Source: a virus. From it: a DNA stretch of 51,257 nucleotides. Shown one piece after another: positions 24,471 to 32,053 of this stretch. The notes under the pieces are model-generated. The model was not told the DNA's origin, ran no database searches, and worked only from the letters and a program-made list of their open reading frames with translations. The position numbers and the translations under genes are program-made. Numbering within the stretch: the stretch's first letter is position 1; each line of letters starts with the position of its first letter. The DNA lies in the IMG/VR virus record IMGVR_UViG_3300032665_000045, positions 1 to 51,257 of that record. One strand, given 5' to 3'.

Positions 24471-26018
24471 TTATAAAGTTAGTTCAAATTTCATTTTACC
24501 ACAATCATAGATTTTATTAATACCTAAATTTTCCATAATTTTAGATTCTGTTAAAGATATATCATGACCTAATTTAGATAGTTTAGCTTTTGTAAAATTT
24601 TGTTTAGATTTTCTTAATCCATCAATGACGTATTTATAATCAGGTTTAGATTCATTAACTAACGTAAATCCTAATGTAAAATATAAATTTCCATTAGACC
24701 AATCTTTATCAGCATAACTAATAATTCTTTTAGGATTATTAGTTTTTATAAAATAGTTTAATAATTTAGAAGCTCCTCCAATAACATTGGTATTTAATAA
24801 ATTACAAAATCTATTCAAATTCCATTCATTATCAGACATGTTTAATCTTCCTTCTTTTTTATCAAATGACATTAAACTAACTAATTGATTTTGATAATAT
24901 AATCCATATACTAATTTAGAAGGAACAAACCCTTGAATATGATTCTTATTTAAGAAATTTTTATATTCATCTACACTTATTACTTGTTTAAGTTCAGTTT
25001 TACGAGCATATATTTTATTATCAGTTATGCCTAACCAATTAGATATTTGAGATTTTATAATATCTAAATTAGTATTAAAATCATCCTCATAAATAAATTT
25101 TATATCTATACCTTTTCCTTTAAACCAATTTAATTTATTAAGATGATAATTAGATTCTTTAAATTTATTAGAGTGCCAGTAAAGACCATTAAATTCTATA
25201 CCTAACTTTAATTCAGGTAAATAAATATCAATTTCTATACCATCTCTATAACCGCTAATTATTTCTCCATTATATATGGATTTAATATATTCTAAAAGTA
25301 TTTTTTCTTTAATAGATTTTTGATCTCCAATAGGATAGCAAATTGTACAAAGAGGTATATTATAATTTACTCTGCTAAGAAAATTATAAATATGAATTTC
25401 AAATTCATGGTCTTTATTTAAATCACATTTAAATAAAGATAAACCTTCATTAATATATTTAATATAATTTGGATGTTGACCTAATTTTGTGTTTAATTTG
25501 CTTTCTTCAGATTTTTTATAATTGTCAACTCCAAATTTTTTTAAATTAATTTTTCTAATTTTTTCTTTGAATTTTTCAGTTTTAGAAAAATACTCAACTT
25601 TATATTTCTCTAAATTAGTTTTTTTAGCTTTTTCTATAATTTTTTCATTTTTTGATGCGTTTTCTACACCATATTTTTTAAAATTGGTTTTATTAGCTTT
25701 TTCTCTAATTTCTTTAACTTTTGATGGATTGTCAACACCATAATTTTCTAAACAAGTTTTTTTCTTTTTTATATTAGAACATTGTCCATGACAAGAATAA
25801 AAATTATATTTTTTTATATTCTTTAAATATAATCCATAAGGTGTCTTTATTTGTTTTAAACAAATATCACATATCACCTCAATGATTATTGTTGAACTAG
25901 GTTTTAAATGAATTATATCAAACTCAATAGTATTATTTATGGTATTTATAGTACCAATATTTCTATAACATATATGTTGTCCTTTATTTGGAACTTTTAT
26001 TGTTTTTGTAATTAACAT
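24471..26018 (-). CDS. NLEKYGV-repeat homing-endonuclease-like protein, copy 4 (515 aa)
   Basis: A shorter relative with only four, more degenerate repeats (TCLENYGV, TNFKKYGV, TNLEKYKV, INLKKFGV). The CDIC...CHGQC N-terminus, the nuclease segment (GIEIDIYLPELK, IEFNGLYWHS) and the GNAT-like C-terminus are intact. The length difference from its relatives is essentially the missing repeats, showing that the array can gain or lose units without loss of the rest. Confidence 0.8.
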   Translation of the reverse strand: MLITKTIKVPNKGQHICYRNIGTINTINNTIEFDIIHLKPSSTIIIEVICDICLKQIKTPYGLYLKNIKKYNFYSCHGQCSNIKKKKTCLENYGVDNPSKVKEIREKANKTNFKKYGVENASKNEKIIEKAKKTNLEKYKVEYFSKTEKFKEKIRKINLKKFGVDNYKKSEESKLNTKLGQHPNYIKYINEGLSLFKCDLNKDHEFEIHIYNFLSRVNYNIPLCTICYPIGDQKSIKEKILLEYIKSIYNGEIISGYRDGIEIDIYLPELKLGIEFNGLYWHSNKFKESNYHLNKLNWFKGKGIDIKFIYEDDFNTNLDIIKSQISNWLGITDNKIYARKTELKQVISVDEYKNFLNKNHIQGFVPSKLVYGLYYQNQLVSLMSFDKKEGRLNMSDNEWNLNRFCNLLNTNVIGGASKLLNYFIKTNNPKRIISYADKDWSNGNLYFTLGFTLVNESKPDYKYVIDGLRKSKQNFTKAKLSKLGHDISLTESKIMENLGINKIYDCGKMKFELTL

Positions 26019-26081
26019 TTTAAAAAATTTATTATTATAATTTAATATATATTAAAAGTTAATAAAAACAATACTAAAAAA

Positions 26082-27158
26082 ATGAAAATAATAAAGTTTA
26101 ACGAAGCTTTTTCTAATAGAAAAGAATTAAAATATGAAGCTTATGATATCGATGATAATTTATTATATCAAAAAACACAGATTCATATGGAACACTTAAT
26201 TGGTACCAATTGGGTACCACAAGATGTTTCTACTTCGGAATTTGCTGATGTAAGAAATGATAAAGAAAATTGGAGAGTTCCTAATGGGGCATTTTCTGAA
26301 TTTAGAGATAATGGACCTCGTGGAAAAATGGCTTTTATAGAGGATTTTACAACAGCCATTAAAAATGGTTCTTTTGGGCCTAGTTGGGATGCTTTTTTAA
26401 AATGTTTAGAAGAAGCAAATTTATTTGCTATCATTACAGCAAGAGGACACGAACCTGAAACCATAAGAAAAGGTATTGAATGGGTTATTGATAATTATTT
26501 AGATGAAAATCAACAATTCTTATTATATAGTAATTGTTTAAAACATTCTTATATATTTGGTGATGAAGATATAGATTCTTATGATAGAATACCTAAAGGA
26601 GAATTGAGTCAAACACCATTAGTTAAAAAGTATTTAGATAATTGTTATTACTTTGGAGTTAGTTCAACTTGGTTTGCTAATGAATTTGGTTCTGCTAATG
26701 CAGATAATCCAGAAAAAGGTAAACAAGCAGCACTTGATTTCTTTATTAATAAGTGTAATGAATATGCTGAAAAAATAAATGCTAAATCTGTGTCTATTTC
26801 TTTTTCAGATGATGATAAAAGAAATATAGCTCACGTTGAGAAATTTTTCCACGAGAAAATAACCGATTTAATGGAATTTGATAGAGAAACACATTTAAGA
26901 TTGTATGATACATCGGATAGAAGTATCCCTGGAGGAAGTCAAAATAAAATTACGATTAATCCATTAGATGAAAAAATATCAACATCAAGTGATTTAGGTT
27001 CTTCTGTTTTACCATTTACTAAATGGAATAATTTGACTCAACAATTATACCCAAATAGTAAAGATGCTCCAAAAGATGATTATCATAATCGCTTTAAAAA
27101 CAATATTAATCAATTAGGAGATTTAAATAAAAAAGAAGGTGGTAAAAAAAAATTTTAA
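26082..27158 (+). CDS. HAD-like hydrolase with capsid-targeting-like N-terminus, 358 aa
   Basis: MKIIKFNEAF at the N-terminus resembles the T4 capsid-targeting peptide. HAD-type motifs follow: YDIDDNLL (D22, D24, motif I), FAIITARGHEP (118-122, motif II) and ISFSDDDKRN (243-245, acidic motif III/IV). A large insertion between motifs I and II (40-110) and a low-complexity C-terminus (after ~280) are present. The zero-frame stop follows an A9 run directly; a -1 frame continues for 43 more residues to 27283, right before the terminator. Probably a virion-associated phosphatase-like protein. Confidence 0.7.
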   Translation: MKIIKFNEAFSNRKELKYEAYDIDDNLLYQKTQIHMEHLIGTNWVPQDVSTSEFADVRNDKENWRVPNGAFSEFRDNGPRGKMAFIEDFTTAIKNGSFGPSWDAFLKCLEEANLFAIITARGHEPETIRKGIEWVIDNYLDENQQFLLYSNCLKHSYIFGDEDIDSYDRIPKGELSQTPLVKKYLDNCYYFGVSSTWFANEFGSANADNPEKGKQAALDFFINKCNEYAEKINAKSVSISFSDDDKRNIAHVEKFFHEKITDLMEFDRETHLRLYDTSDRSIPGGSQNKITINPLDEKISTSSDLGSSVLPFTKWNNLTQQLYPNSKDAPKDDYHNRFKNNINQLGDLNKKEGGKKKF

Positions 27159-27283
27159 CACCAATTGATGATAAAGAAGAATTAATTGATTATCTTTTGA
27201 AAGTTCAAAATAAATTTGATAAAGATCAATTGTGGCGAATGAAATTAGAAGAAATACAAGATATATACAAAAAAATCCAGTAA
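27144..27283 (+). other. A9 run and -1 frame extension of the HAD-like gene
   Basis: Nine A residues (27144-27152) precede TTTTAA, the zero-frame stop. Slipping back by one base on A AAA AAA gives ILTPIDDKEELIDYLLKVQN and 23 further residues, ending TAA at 27283, 5 bp from the minus-strand stop. The extension is protein-like, has no ATG of its own near its start, and runs exactly to the terminator. Options are programmed -1 frameshifting, polymerase slippage, a recent 1-bp deletion, or a sequencing error. Confidence 0.55.
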
Positions 27284-27302
27284 ATTACTACTGGATTTTT
27301 TT
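27269..27302. terminator. Strong bidirectional terminator
   Basis: AAAAAAATCCAGTA pairs with TACTGGATTTTTTT (14 bp, loop AATTAC) between convergent genes. Confidence 0.9.
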
Positions 27303-28202
27303 GATTAAACCTAATTTATACTTTGTTAAGAAATCCTCTACATAATTTCTATTATACATTTCATATATCTTAACATAATTATCTGTAGCAAATTGTCTAA
27401 ACCAACCCGAACATAAAGTAGTACATATTCTCATTAATGCCCATTCTATACTTTCTACTGACGTAAAAAATGGCTGACCACCAAATAAAGCAGGTAATAC
27501 CTTTCTTTCTAAGGCAATTACATACCCTTCTTCTAAGACACATTTACATTTGTCTTCATAAGAAAAGTTATCCCATAAAGATTTTAAACATTTAACAGAA
27601 TCTTTAGTTTCTAACATTCTATTATAGATTGGTTCTTCATAATGTGCTACCATTTCATGCATTTCGTCATGAATAAAGTAAGATTTAACAAACTTTGTGC
27701 TTTGTCCAAAAAAACTTTTAGTGCTTTTCATTAAAGAAGGTGTTTTTAACTTTCCTAACCTATTTTCCGTTTCTGAAAAAGCTATTTTAGTTATATCTTT
27801 TAACACATCATTATTATTTAACTTCTCACTTAAAAAGCAATAATCATTAATATGTTTTTTAAACTTTAATGGAAAATGTATGTGACTCTTTTTAAGAGAG
27901 AATAAAGTTTCAGGACTAGCATATTTAAGACCATATTTTGCCTTTTCTTTCTCTACATAAAGAGCATTAGCAACTGAATTATCAGTTAATAAAATTTCAA
28001 CATTCATAGTGTCAAAAATTTCATTTTTATTTTGTATATTATACAACGATATGATACCATCACCTTCTTTAGAAGATGATGGATTTAATAGCTCAATTAA
28101 ATATTGAGCATCTTCTTTACTACCAATAACATCTGTATCTTTTGGTATTTTATCCAAAAAAGGATAATTATATTTAAGTGCTTTTGATCCTACTATTAAC
28201 AT
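27288..28202 (-). CDS. Nucleotidyltransferase-like protein, 304 aa
   Basis: MLIVGSKALKYN followed by PKDTDVIGS fits the start of a pol-beta-type nucleotidyltransferase (G-S-x-A, then D-x-D-x). Further acidic residues in DTMNVEILL could complete the metal site. The central YFIHDEMHEMVAHYEEP and the Cys-rich region near the C-terminus (ICTTLCSGWFRQFA) are conserved-looking but unassigned. No antitoxin-like partner is adjacent. Ends with TAG inside the shared terminator. Confidence 0.55.
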   Translation of the reverse strand: MLIVGSKALKYNYPFLDKIPKDTDVIGSKEDAQYLIELLNPSSSKEGDGIISLYNIQNKNEIFDTMNVEILLTDNSVANALYVEKEKAKYGLKYASPETLFSLKKSHIHFPLKFKKHINDYCFLSEKLNNNDVLKDITKIAFSETENRLGKLKTPSLMKSTKSFFGQSTKFVKSYFIHDEMHEMVAHYEEPIYNRMLETKDSVKCLKSLWDNFSYEDKCKCVLEEGYVIALERKVLPALFGGQPFFTSVESIEWALMRICTTLCSGWFRQFATDNYVKIYEMYNRNYVEDFLTKYKLGLIKKIQ

Positions 28203-28203
28203 A

Positions 28204-28557
28204 TTATTTAATAATTAAAGTTGTGTCTGTTACATAATTATATATATTATACCCTACTTTATAGTAGTAAGTTGATTTATCTGTTATTTTTTCTAATTCA
28301 TAGTCTTTAACCATAAAAGTATGTGTATCAAACACTATAACTCCTATATGTTTTCCTTTTAATGCTTCAATCGGTTTTTGTTTAACTTCTATAGAAACTT
28401 TATCCATAGAAGTTCCAATTATAACCCAACCAAAGATAAAAATACAAATTAAACTAACTATAGATATTGGTAGTAAAGAATCATTATCATCTGCAATAGC
28501 TTTAAATAATAATCCTAAACTTAATAGAGTAAAATATATTAAGAGATTTAATATCAT
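28204..28557 (-). CDS. Small membrane protein, 117 aa
   Basis: Two hydrophobic segments at about 2-20 (LNLLIYFTLLSLGLLFKAI) and 29-48 (LPISIVSLICIFIFGWVIIG) are separated by a short acidic loop (DDNDS). A soluble C-terminal domain of ~65 residues rich in beta-strand sequence follows. The start ATG lies 1 bp before the neighbouring start region of the operon. Function unknown. Confidence 0.65.
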   Translation of the reverse strand: MILNLLIYFTLLSLGLLFKAIADDNDSLLPISIVSLICIFIFGWVIIGTSMDKVSIEVKQKPIEALKGKHIGVIVFDTHTFMVKDYELEKITDKSTYYYKVGYNIYNYVTDTTLIIK

Positions 28558-28566
28558 ATTTTATAT

Positions 28567-28830
28567 TTAATCGTCTTCGTATGAAGAATCTTCATCTTCA
28601 TCATAAGAACTTTCATAAGAACTTTCTTCTTCATAAGAACTTTCCTCATAGAAGATTTCAACATCTCGAAATAGATTTTCGTCAATATCTACATCAAGTT
28701 CTGCTTCTTTTGCTTCTTTTAATAACTTTTTTAACTCAGTAGTACTTTTAGTACGACCATTCATATCATAATTATCAACTAATATTGATAATCTTTTGTA
28801 AAAATCTAGGATATCAATTGTTTTTTCCAT
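28567..28830 (-). CDS. Acidic protein with SSYE/D repeats, 87 aa
   Basis: The N-terminal ~55 residues are helical and charged (KSTTELKKLLKEAKEAELDV), followed by a tail of repeated SSYE/SSYD units (YEESSYEEESSYESSYDEDE). No homolog is recognised. The acidic low-complexity tail suggests a DNA-mimic or a flexible interaction region. It directly follows tnpB copy 2. Confidence 0.6.
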   Translation of the reverse strand: MEKTIDILDFYKRLSILVDNYDMNGRTKSTTELKKLLKEAKEAELDVDIDENLFRDVEIFYEESSYEEESSYESSYDEDEDSSYEDD

Positions 28831-28842
28831 ATTAATTATTAT

Positions 28843-30078
28843 TTAATTTTTTAATTTAAAACTTCCTAATTCACTGAGTGTCTCATGACTGCTCTCCAAA
28901 GGCGTTAATTTCCCATCATGAATGGGTATTTTATTTTTATATAATTCTAAATAGATTTTTAGACCTTCTTGTTCTATATTAATAGAAGCATTTAAGTCTC
29001 TATCATGAATTATTCCACAATCAGGACATATCCATTCACGATCTGATAATTTTAAATCGTGGTTAATATAACCACAATCCGAACAAGTTTTAGAACTTGG
29101 GAAATATCTATCTATATTTATTACTTGACGATTATACCAATTAGATTTATATTTAAGTATTGTTTCAAATCTATAAAGACTTAATTCACTTATTGAGCGA
29201 GCCAATTTATGATTTTTTAATAATCCTTTAACATTTAAATCTTCCATACATATAACTTGATTTTCGTTTAATAATGTATTGACTATTTTATGTAAATAAT
29301 TTTCTTTGATATTGGTTAATCTTTGGTAAAAACGTGCCAAACGTTTTCTTGCTTTTTCTTTATTTTTACTTCCTTTTTTCTTTCTACTATGCTGTTTTTG
29401 TAAAGAACTTAATTTTTCCTGATTATTTCTAATTGTCTTGATGTTTTCAAACTTTTCTCCTTTTGATGTGATAACAAAATCTTTAATTCCTAAATCTATA
29501 CCTATAGAAAAATTATTAGGATTATCTAAAGTTTTAATTAAATCTCCATCAATTAATATACTCAAATAGTATTCATTAGATTTATTTTTAGATAAAGTTG
29601 CTGATCTTATATTTGATTGATTTTTTATCAAATAATTAATATATTTGTCAGATGTCTTAAACTTTAGATCTTTTAACTGCTTTGTTAATTTAATCTTGCT
29701 TTTTAAAAAATCTTGTTTTTTAGAAATTGCTTCATAAGTAAATCTACAAGATAATTTATCTTTTTTAGATTTAAACTTTGGAAATCCATTCTTCTGTTTA
29801 AAGAATCTTGAATAAGCATCTAACATATCAATTAAAGATTGATTAAATACTTTGGTATTATGCTCTTTTAACCATTCAAAATTAGGATTTTTAACTAATT
29901 CATTTCTAAAAAACTTATCTAAAGTTGATAAATTATGATTAATTTTTAGTTCTTTATAATCATTAATTTTTTTGTTAAGACATTGATTATATATAAATCT
30001 ACATGAACCTAATAACTTATTAATATAAACTTCTTGATCTTTAGTTGGATATAATCTTAATTTAATAGCTCTTAACAT
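28843..30078 (-). CDS. tnpB: TnpB (IS200/IS605-type RNA-guided nuclease), copy 2
   Basis: 411-aa paralogue of the gene at 11913, with catalytic GIDLGIKDF, CMEDLNVKG and HDRDLNASINI and the zinc ribbon CSDCG/CPDCG intact. It carries a short insertion near the C-terminus (IYLELYKNK) absent from copy 1. The two DNAs diverge abruptly right after the conserved GAATTAGGAAGT at the 3' end, which marks the probable element boundary. The upstream 25 bp are the same in both copies. No tnpA is present. Confidence 0.93.
   Translation of the reverse strand: MLRAIKLRLYPTKDQEVYINKLLGSCRFIYNQCLNKKINDYKELKINHNLSTLDKFFRNELVKNPNFEWLKEHNTKVFNQSLIDMLDAYSRFFKQKNGFPKFKSKKDKLSCRFTYEAISKKQDFLKSKIKLTKQLKDLKFKTSDKYINYLIKNQSNIRSATLSKNKSNEYYLSILIDGDLIKTLDNPNNFSIGIDLGIKDFVITSKGEKFENIKTIRNNQEKLSSLQKQHSRKKKGSKNKEKARKRLARFYQRLTNIKENYLHKIVNTLLNENQVICMEDLNVKGLLKNHKLARSISELSLYRFETILKYKSNWYNRQVINIDRYFPSSKTCSDCGYINHDLKLSDREWICPDCGIIHDRDLNASINIEQEGLKIYLELYKNKIPIHDGKLTPLESSHETLSELGSFKLKN
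28850..28930 (-). ncRNA. Candidate omega/re-RNA at the 3' end of tnpB copy 2
   Basis: Nucleotide-level conservation with the 3' end of copy 1 is stronger here than protein function requires: the minus strand has CCTTTGGAGAGCAGTCATGA and ACACTCAGTGAATTAGGAAG. The CTCC/GGAG hairpin of copy 1 is CGCC/GGAG here, weakening one pair. Confidence 0.35.
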
Positions 30079-30082
30079 AATC

Positions 30083-30095
30083 TATATATTAAAAA
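30083..30095 (-). promoter_or_regulatory. TTTTTAATATATA box before tnpB copy 2
   Basis: Minus strand, 4 bp before the ATG at 30078; identical in sequence and spacing to the box of copy 1. Confidence 0.45.
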
Positions 30096-30122
30096 TTATG
30101 TTGTATCTAGGATATCCATTTT

Positions 30123-30344
30123 TTAATTATTTAGTATTTTATTAATTTTAATTTCTCTCATGTCTGATTTTTTTATAAATCTAATCTCATTATAATAAAA
30201 AGAATCATTACTATCATTTTCAATTAGTAAATCCCCAGAATATGTAACATCTTCTACTTTATATTCTTGGAATAGGGTTAATGATGCTTTCCCATTTATT
30301 ACGCATACGACTATTTCACCTTTTTCAAAATTTTTATTTGCCAT
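30123..30344 (-). CDS. Small protein with C-terminal tag-like motif, 73 aa
   Basis: Begins MANKNFEKGEIVVCVINGKA, with a small beta-barrel-like pattern (GEIVVCVINGK, YKVEDVTYSGDLLI, YYNEIRFI), and ends MREIKINKILNN, one of the clearest examples of the shared tail. It is driven by a perfect host-type promoter, so it is probably an early gene. Confidence 0.7.
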   Translation of the reverse strand: MANKNFEKGEIVVCVINGKASLTLFQEYKVEDVTYSGDLLIENDSNDSFYYNEIRFIKKSDMREIKINKILNN

Positions 30345-30361
30345 TTTTTAAATTATTTATA

Positions 30362-30392
30362 CAAATATAAGAAATTTTTCAATAAAAACAAA
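30362..30392 (-). promoter_or_regulatory. Bacteroidota-type promoter (TTTG-N19-TATATTTG)
   Basis: Minus strand: TTTG at 30392-30389, 19-bp spacer, TATATTTG at 30369-30362, then the ATG at 30344. Confidence 0.75.
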
Positions 30393-30417
30393 AATTATTA
30401 TTTATAATATAAAAATT

Positions 30418-30468
30418 ATGGATAAATATAATAACTATTTTTTAATACATACTTTATATGAATTTTAA
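30418..30468 (+). CDS. 16-residue leader ORF overlapping the RuvC-nuclease start
   Basis: ATG at 30418 to TAA at 30468 encodes MDKYNNYFLIHTLYEF and overlaps the nuclease ATG at 30458 in another frame. It could couple or dampen translation of the nuclease. It is very short, so chance is possible. Confidence 0.25.
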   Translation: MDKYNNYFLIHTLYEF

Positions 30469-32053
30469 TGATTCAAATATAATAACTTTAAAAATAAAAA
30501 TTAAATCATTTTCAAATGAAAAACTGATAGATGATAAGATCTTTATGTATACTGGTTGTTATAATTATCTTTATAAATGTTTTGAACAGATTAGTGATAA
30601 ACAATTCTTTAAAGAAACAATGTTAAAATTTAATGTAAATGACACTGAATTAGATTCTATTGTCAGTCAAATTAAAATTAAAAAAGATACTGAAATAACT
30701 AATAATAAAAAGAAATTAAATAGAATTGAAGAACTTTATAAATCAATAGAAAGTTTAAATAATAATAAAAATATTTTTAAATGGACTCAAAAAATAGAAT
30801 TTCTAAAAAAATCTATTAAAAATAATGAAGTTTTTGGTAAAAGATCTTTATTACAATCCATAACTAAAGACGCTAACAAAGGTATTAGAGATTCTAAGAA
30901 AATTAGAGAATGGAAAGAAAGTAGAAAAAGAAATATTTATATAGTTGGCGAAGCAAATCAAAAAGGTAATAGATTCGTTAAATTTAATCTTTTAGAAAAT
31001 AATGTTGAATATAGACCTAAACATGGCTTAAAATGTGTAATAGAACTTCATAAATATAAAGATAAAAGAATTGATTTTAATAAACTTCAATACTTAATTG
31101 ATAATAAAGAAATTTCTATAACAACAACAATTAATAAAGAATATATTTGCTTAACATTTGATCTAAATTCTTATTTAGGAATTAACCAAAGATTAAAAGA
31201 AATTAAATCAAATCTTCAAAAAGAGATTAAAGAAAAGTTTATAACTGATAAACAAGTTATTAAAGATATGTATTCTGTTGAATATAAGAAATTAGAACAA
31301 GAATTATCAATTAAAAAGATTAAAAATAGATATTGTTCAATTGATATGAATCCTGATGGAATTGGTATTTCTATATTTGATTCAAAAAATGATAAGCAAA
31401 TCTTTTTAGAAAAATTCTATATAGATTATTCAAAAAATAACTTAAATTTGAAATTATCAACAGAACATCAATTAAACCTTAAACAAACTAATAAACGTAA
31501 AGCTGAAATACTTTATTCACTATCAAGATTATTTGAAAAATTAAGACATTATCAAGTTTACAACTTTGTTATGGAAGAACTTAATTTTACTGATATTGAT
31601 GGTAAAAAAGTTAATAATATAAAAATAAATAACGTATGGAATAAAGACCTTATAATCAGGAAAATTAAAAAAGAGATTTGTTTATCAGGAATGAATTTAA
31701 TAGAGGTTAATCCGATATATACAAGTTTCATAGGGAATATACAACATGAAGAATTTGATCCAATTGCCGCCTCAATAGAGATTGGTAGAAGAGGATTTAA
31801 TAAATATAAAAAAGGAAGTAGTTTCTACCCAAAAATTTTAATTAAAGATATTGACACTTTGGAATTAATAACTAATAAAAAGTTATTAAATGATGCTCAA
31901 AATTTAAATGATTTAAATTGGAAATTACTTTACAAAAACTACTCAAAATTTAGATGGCGTAGGTCTTTAAGTAATTTTAATTACAAAAAGATTAGGATAG
32001 GTAATAAATTATCAAAAACAAAATTAATTTATAAATTATATGATTCTAAATAA
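30458..32053 (+). CDS. TnpB/Cas12-like RuvC nuclease without zinc finger, 531 aa
   Basis: A split RuvC site is readable: YCSIDMNPDGIGISIF (D296), NFVMEELNF (E373/E374) and EEFDPIAASIEIGRRGF (D434), with PIYTSFIGN before the last motif, as in TnpB/Cas12-like families. Unlike the two canonical TnpBs here, there is no CxxC pair between the second and third RuvC motifs. The N-terminal half is long and lysine-rich, with probable coiled-coil around 70-150 (recognition-lobe-like). The gene overlaps the primase start by 14 bp, so the two are co-translated. No transposase or CRISPR array is nearby. Confidence 0.75.
   Translation: MNFNDSNIITLKIKIKSFSNEKLIDDKIFMYTGCYNYLYKCFEQISDKQFFKETMLKFNVNDTELDSIVSQIKIKKDTEITNNKKKLNRIEELYKSIESLNNNKNIFKWTQKIEFLKKSIKNNEVFGKRSLLQSITKDANKGIRDSKKIREWKESRKRNIYIVGEANQKGNRFVKFNLLENNVEYRPKHGLKCVIELHKYKDKRIDFNKLQYLIDNKEISITTTINKEYICLTFDLNSYLGINQRLKEIKSNLQKEIKEKFITDKQVIKDMYSVEYKKLEQELSIKKIKNRYCSIDMNPDGIGISIFDSKNDKQIFLEKFYIDYSKNNLNLKLSTEHQLNLKQTNKRKAEILYSLSRLFEKLRHYQVYNFVMEELNFTDIDGKKVNNIKINNVWNKDLIIRKIKKEICLSGMNLIEVNPIYTSFIGNIQHEEFDPIAASIEIGRRGFNKYKKGSSFYPKILIKDIDTLELITNKKLLNDAQNLNDLNWKLLYKNYSKFRWRRSLSNFNYKKIRIGNKLSKTKLIYKLYDSK

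Noticed and set aside
17426-26018. Repeat-rich block considered as a CRISPR-like array
   Set aside because: The repeats are in-frame 69-bp coding units of NLEKYGV proteins with no unique spacers between them.
30458-32053. CRISPR-associated Cas12 effector
   Set aside because: RuvC motifs fit, but there is no CRISPR array, Cas1/2/4 or adjacent repeat; TnpB/Cas12-like is as far as the sequence goes.
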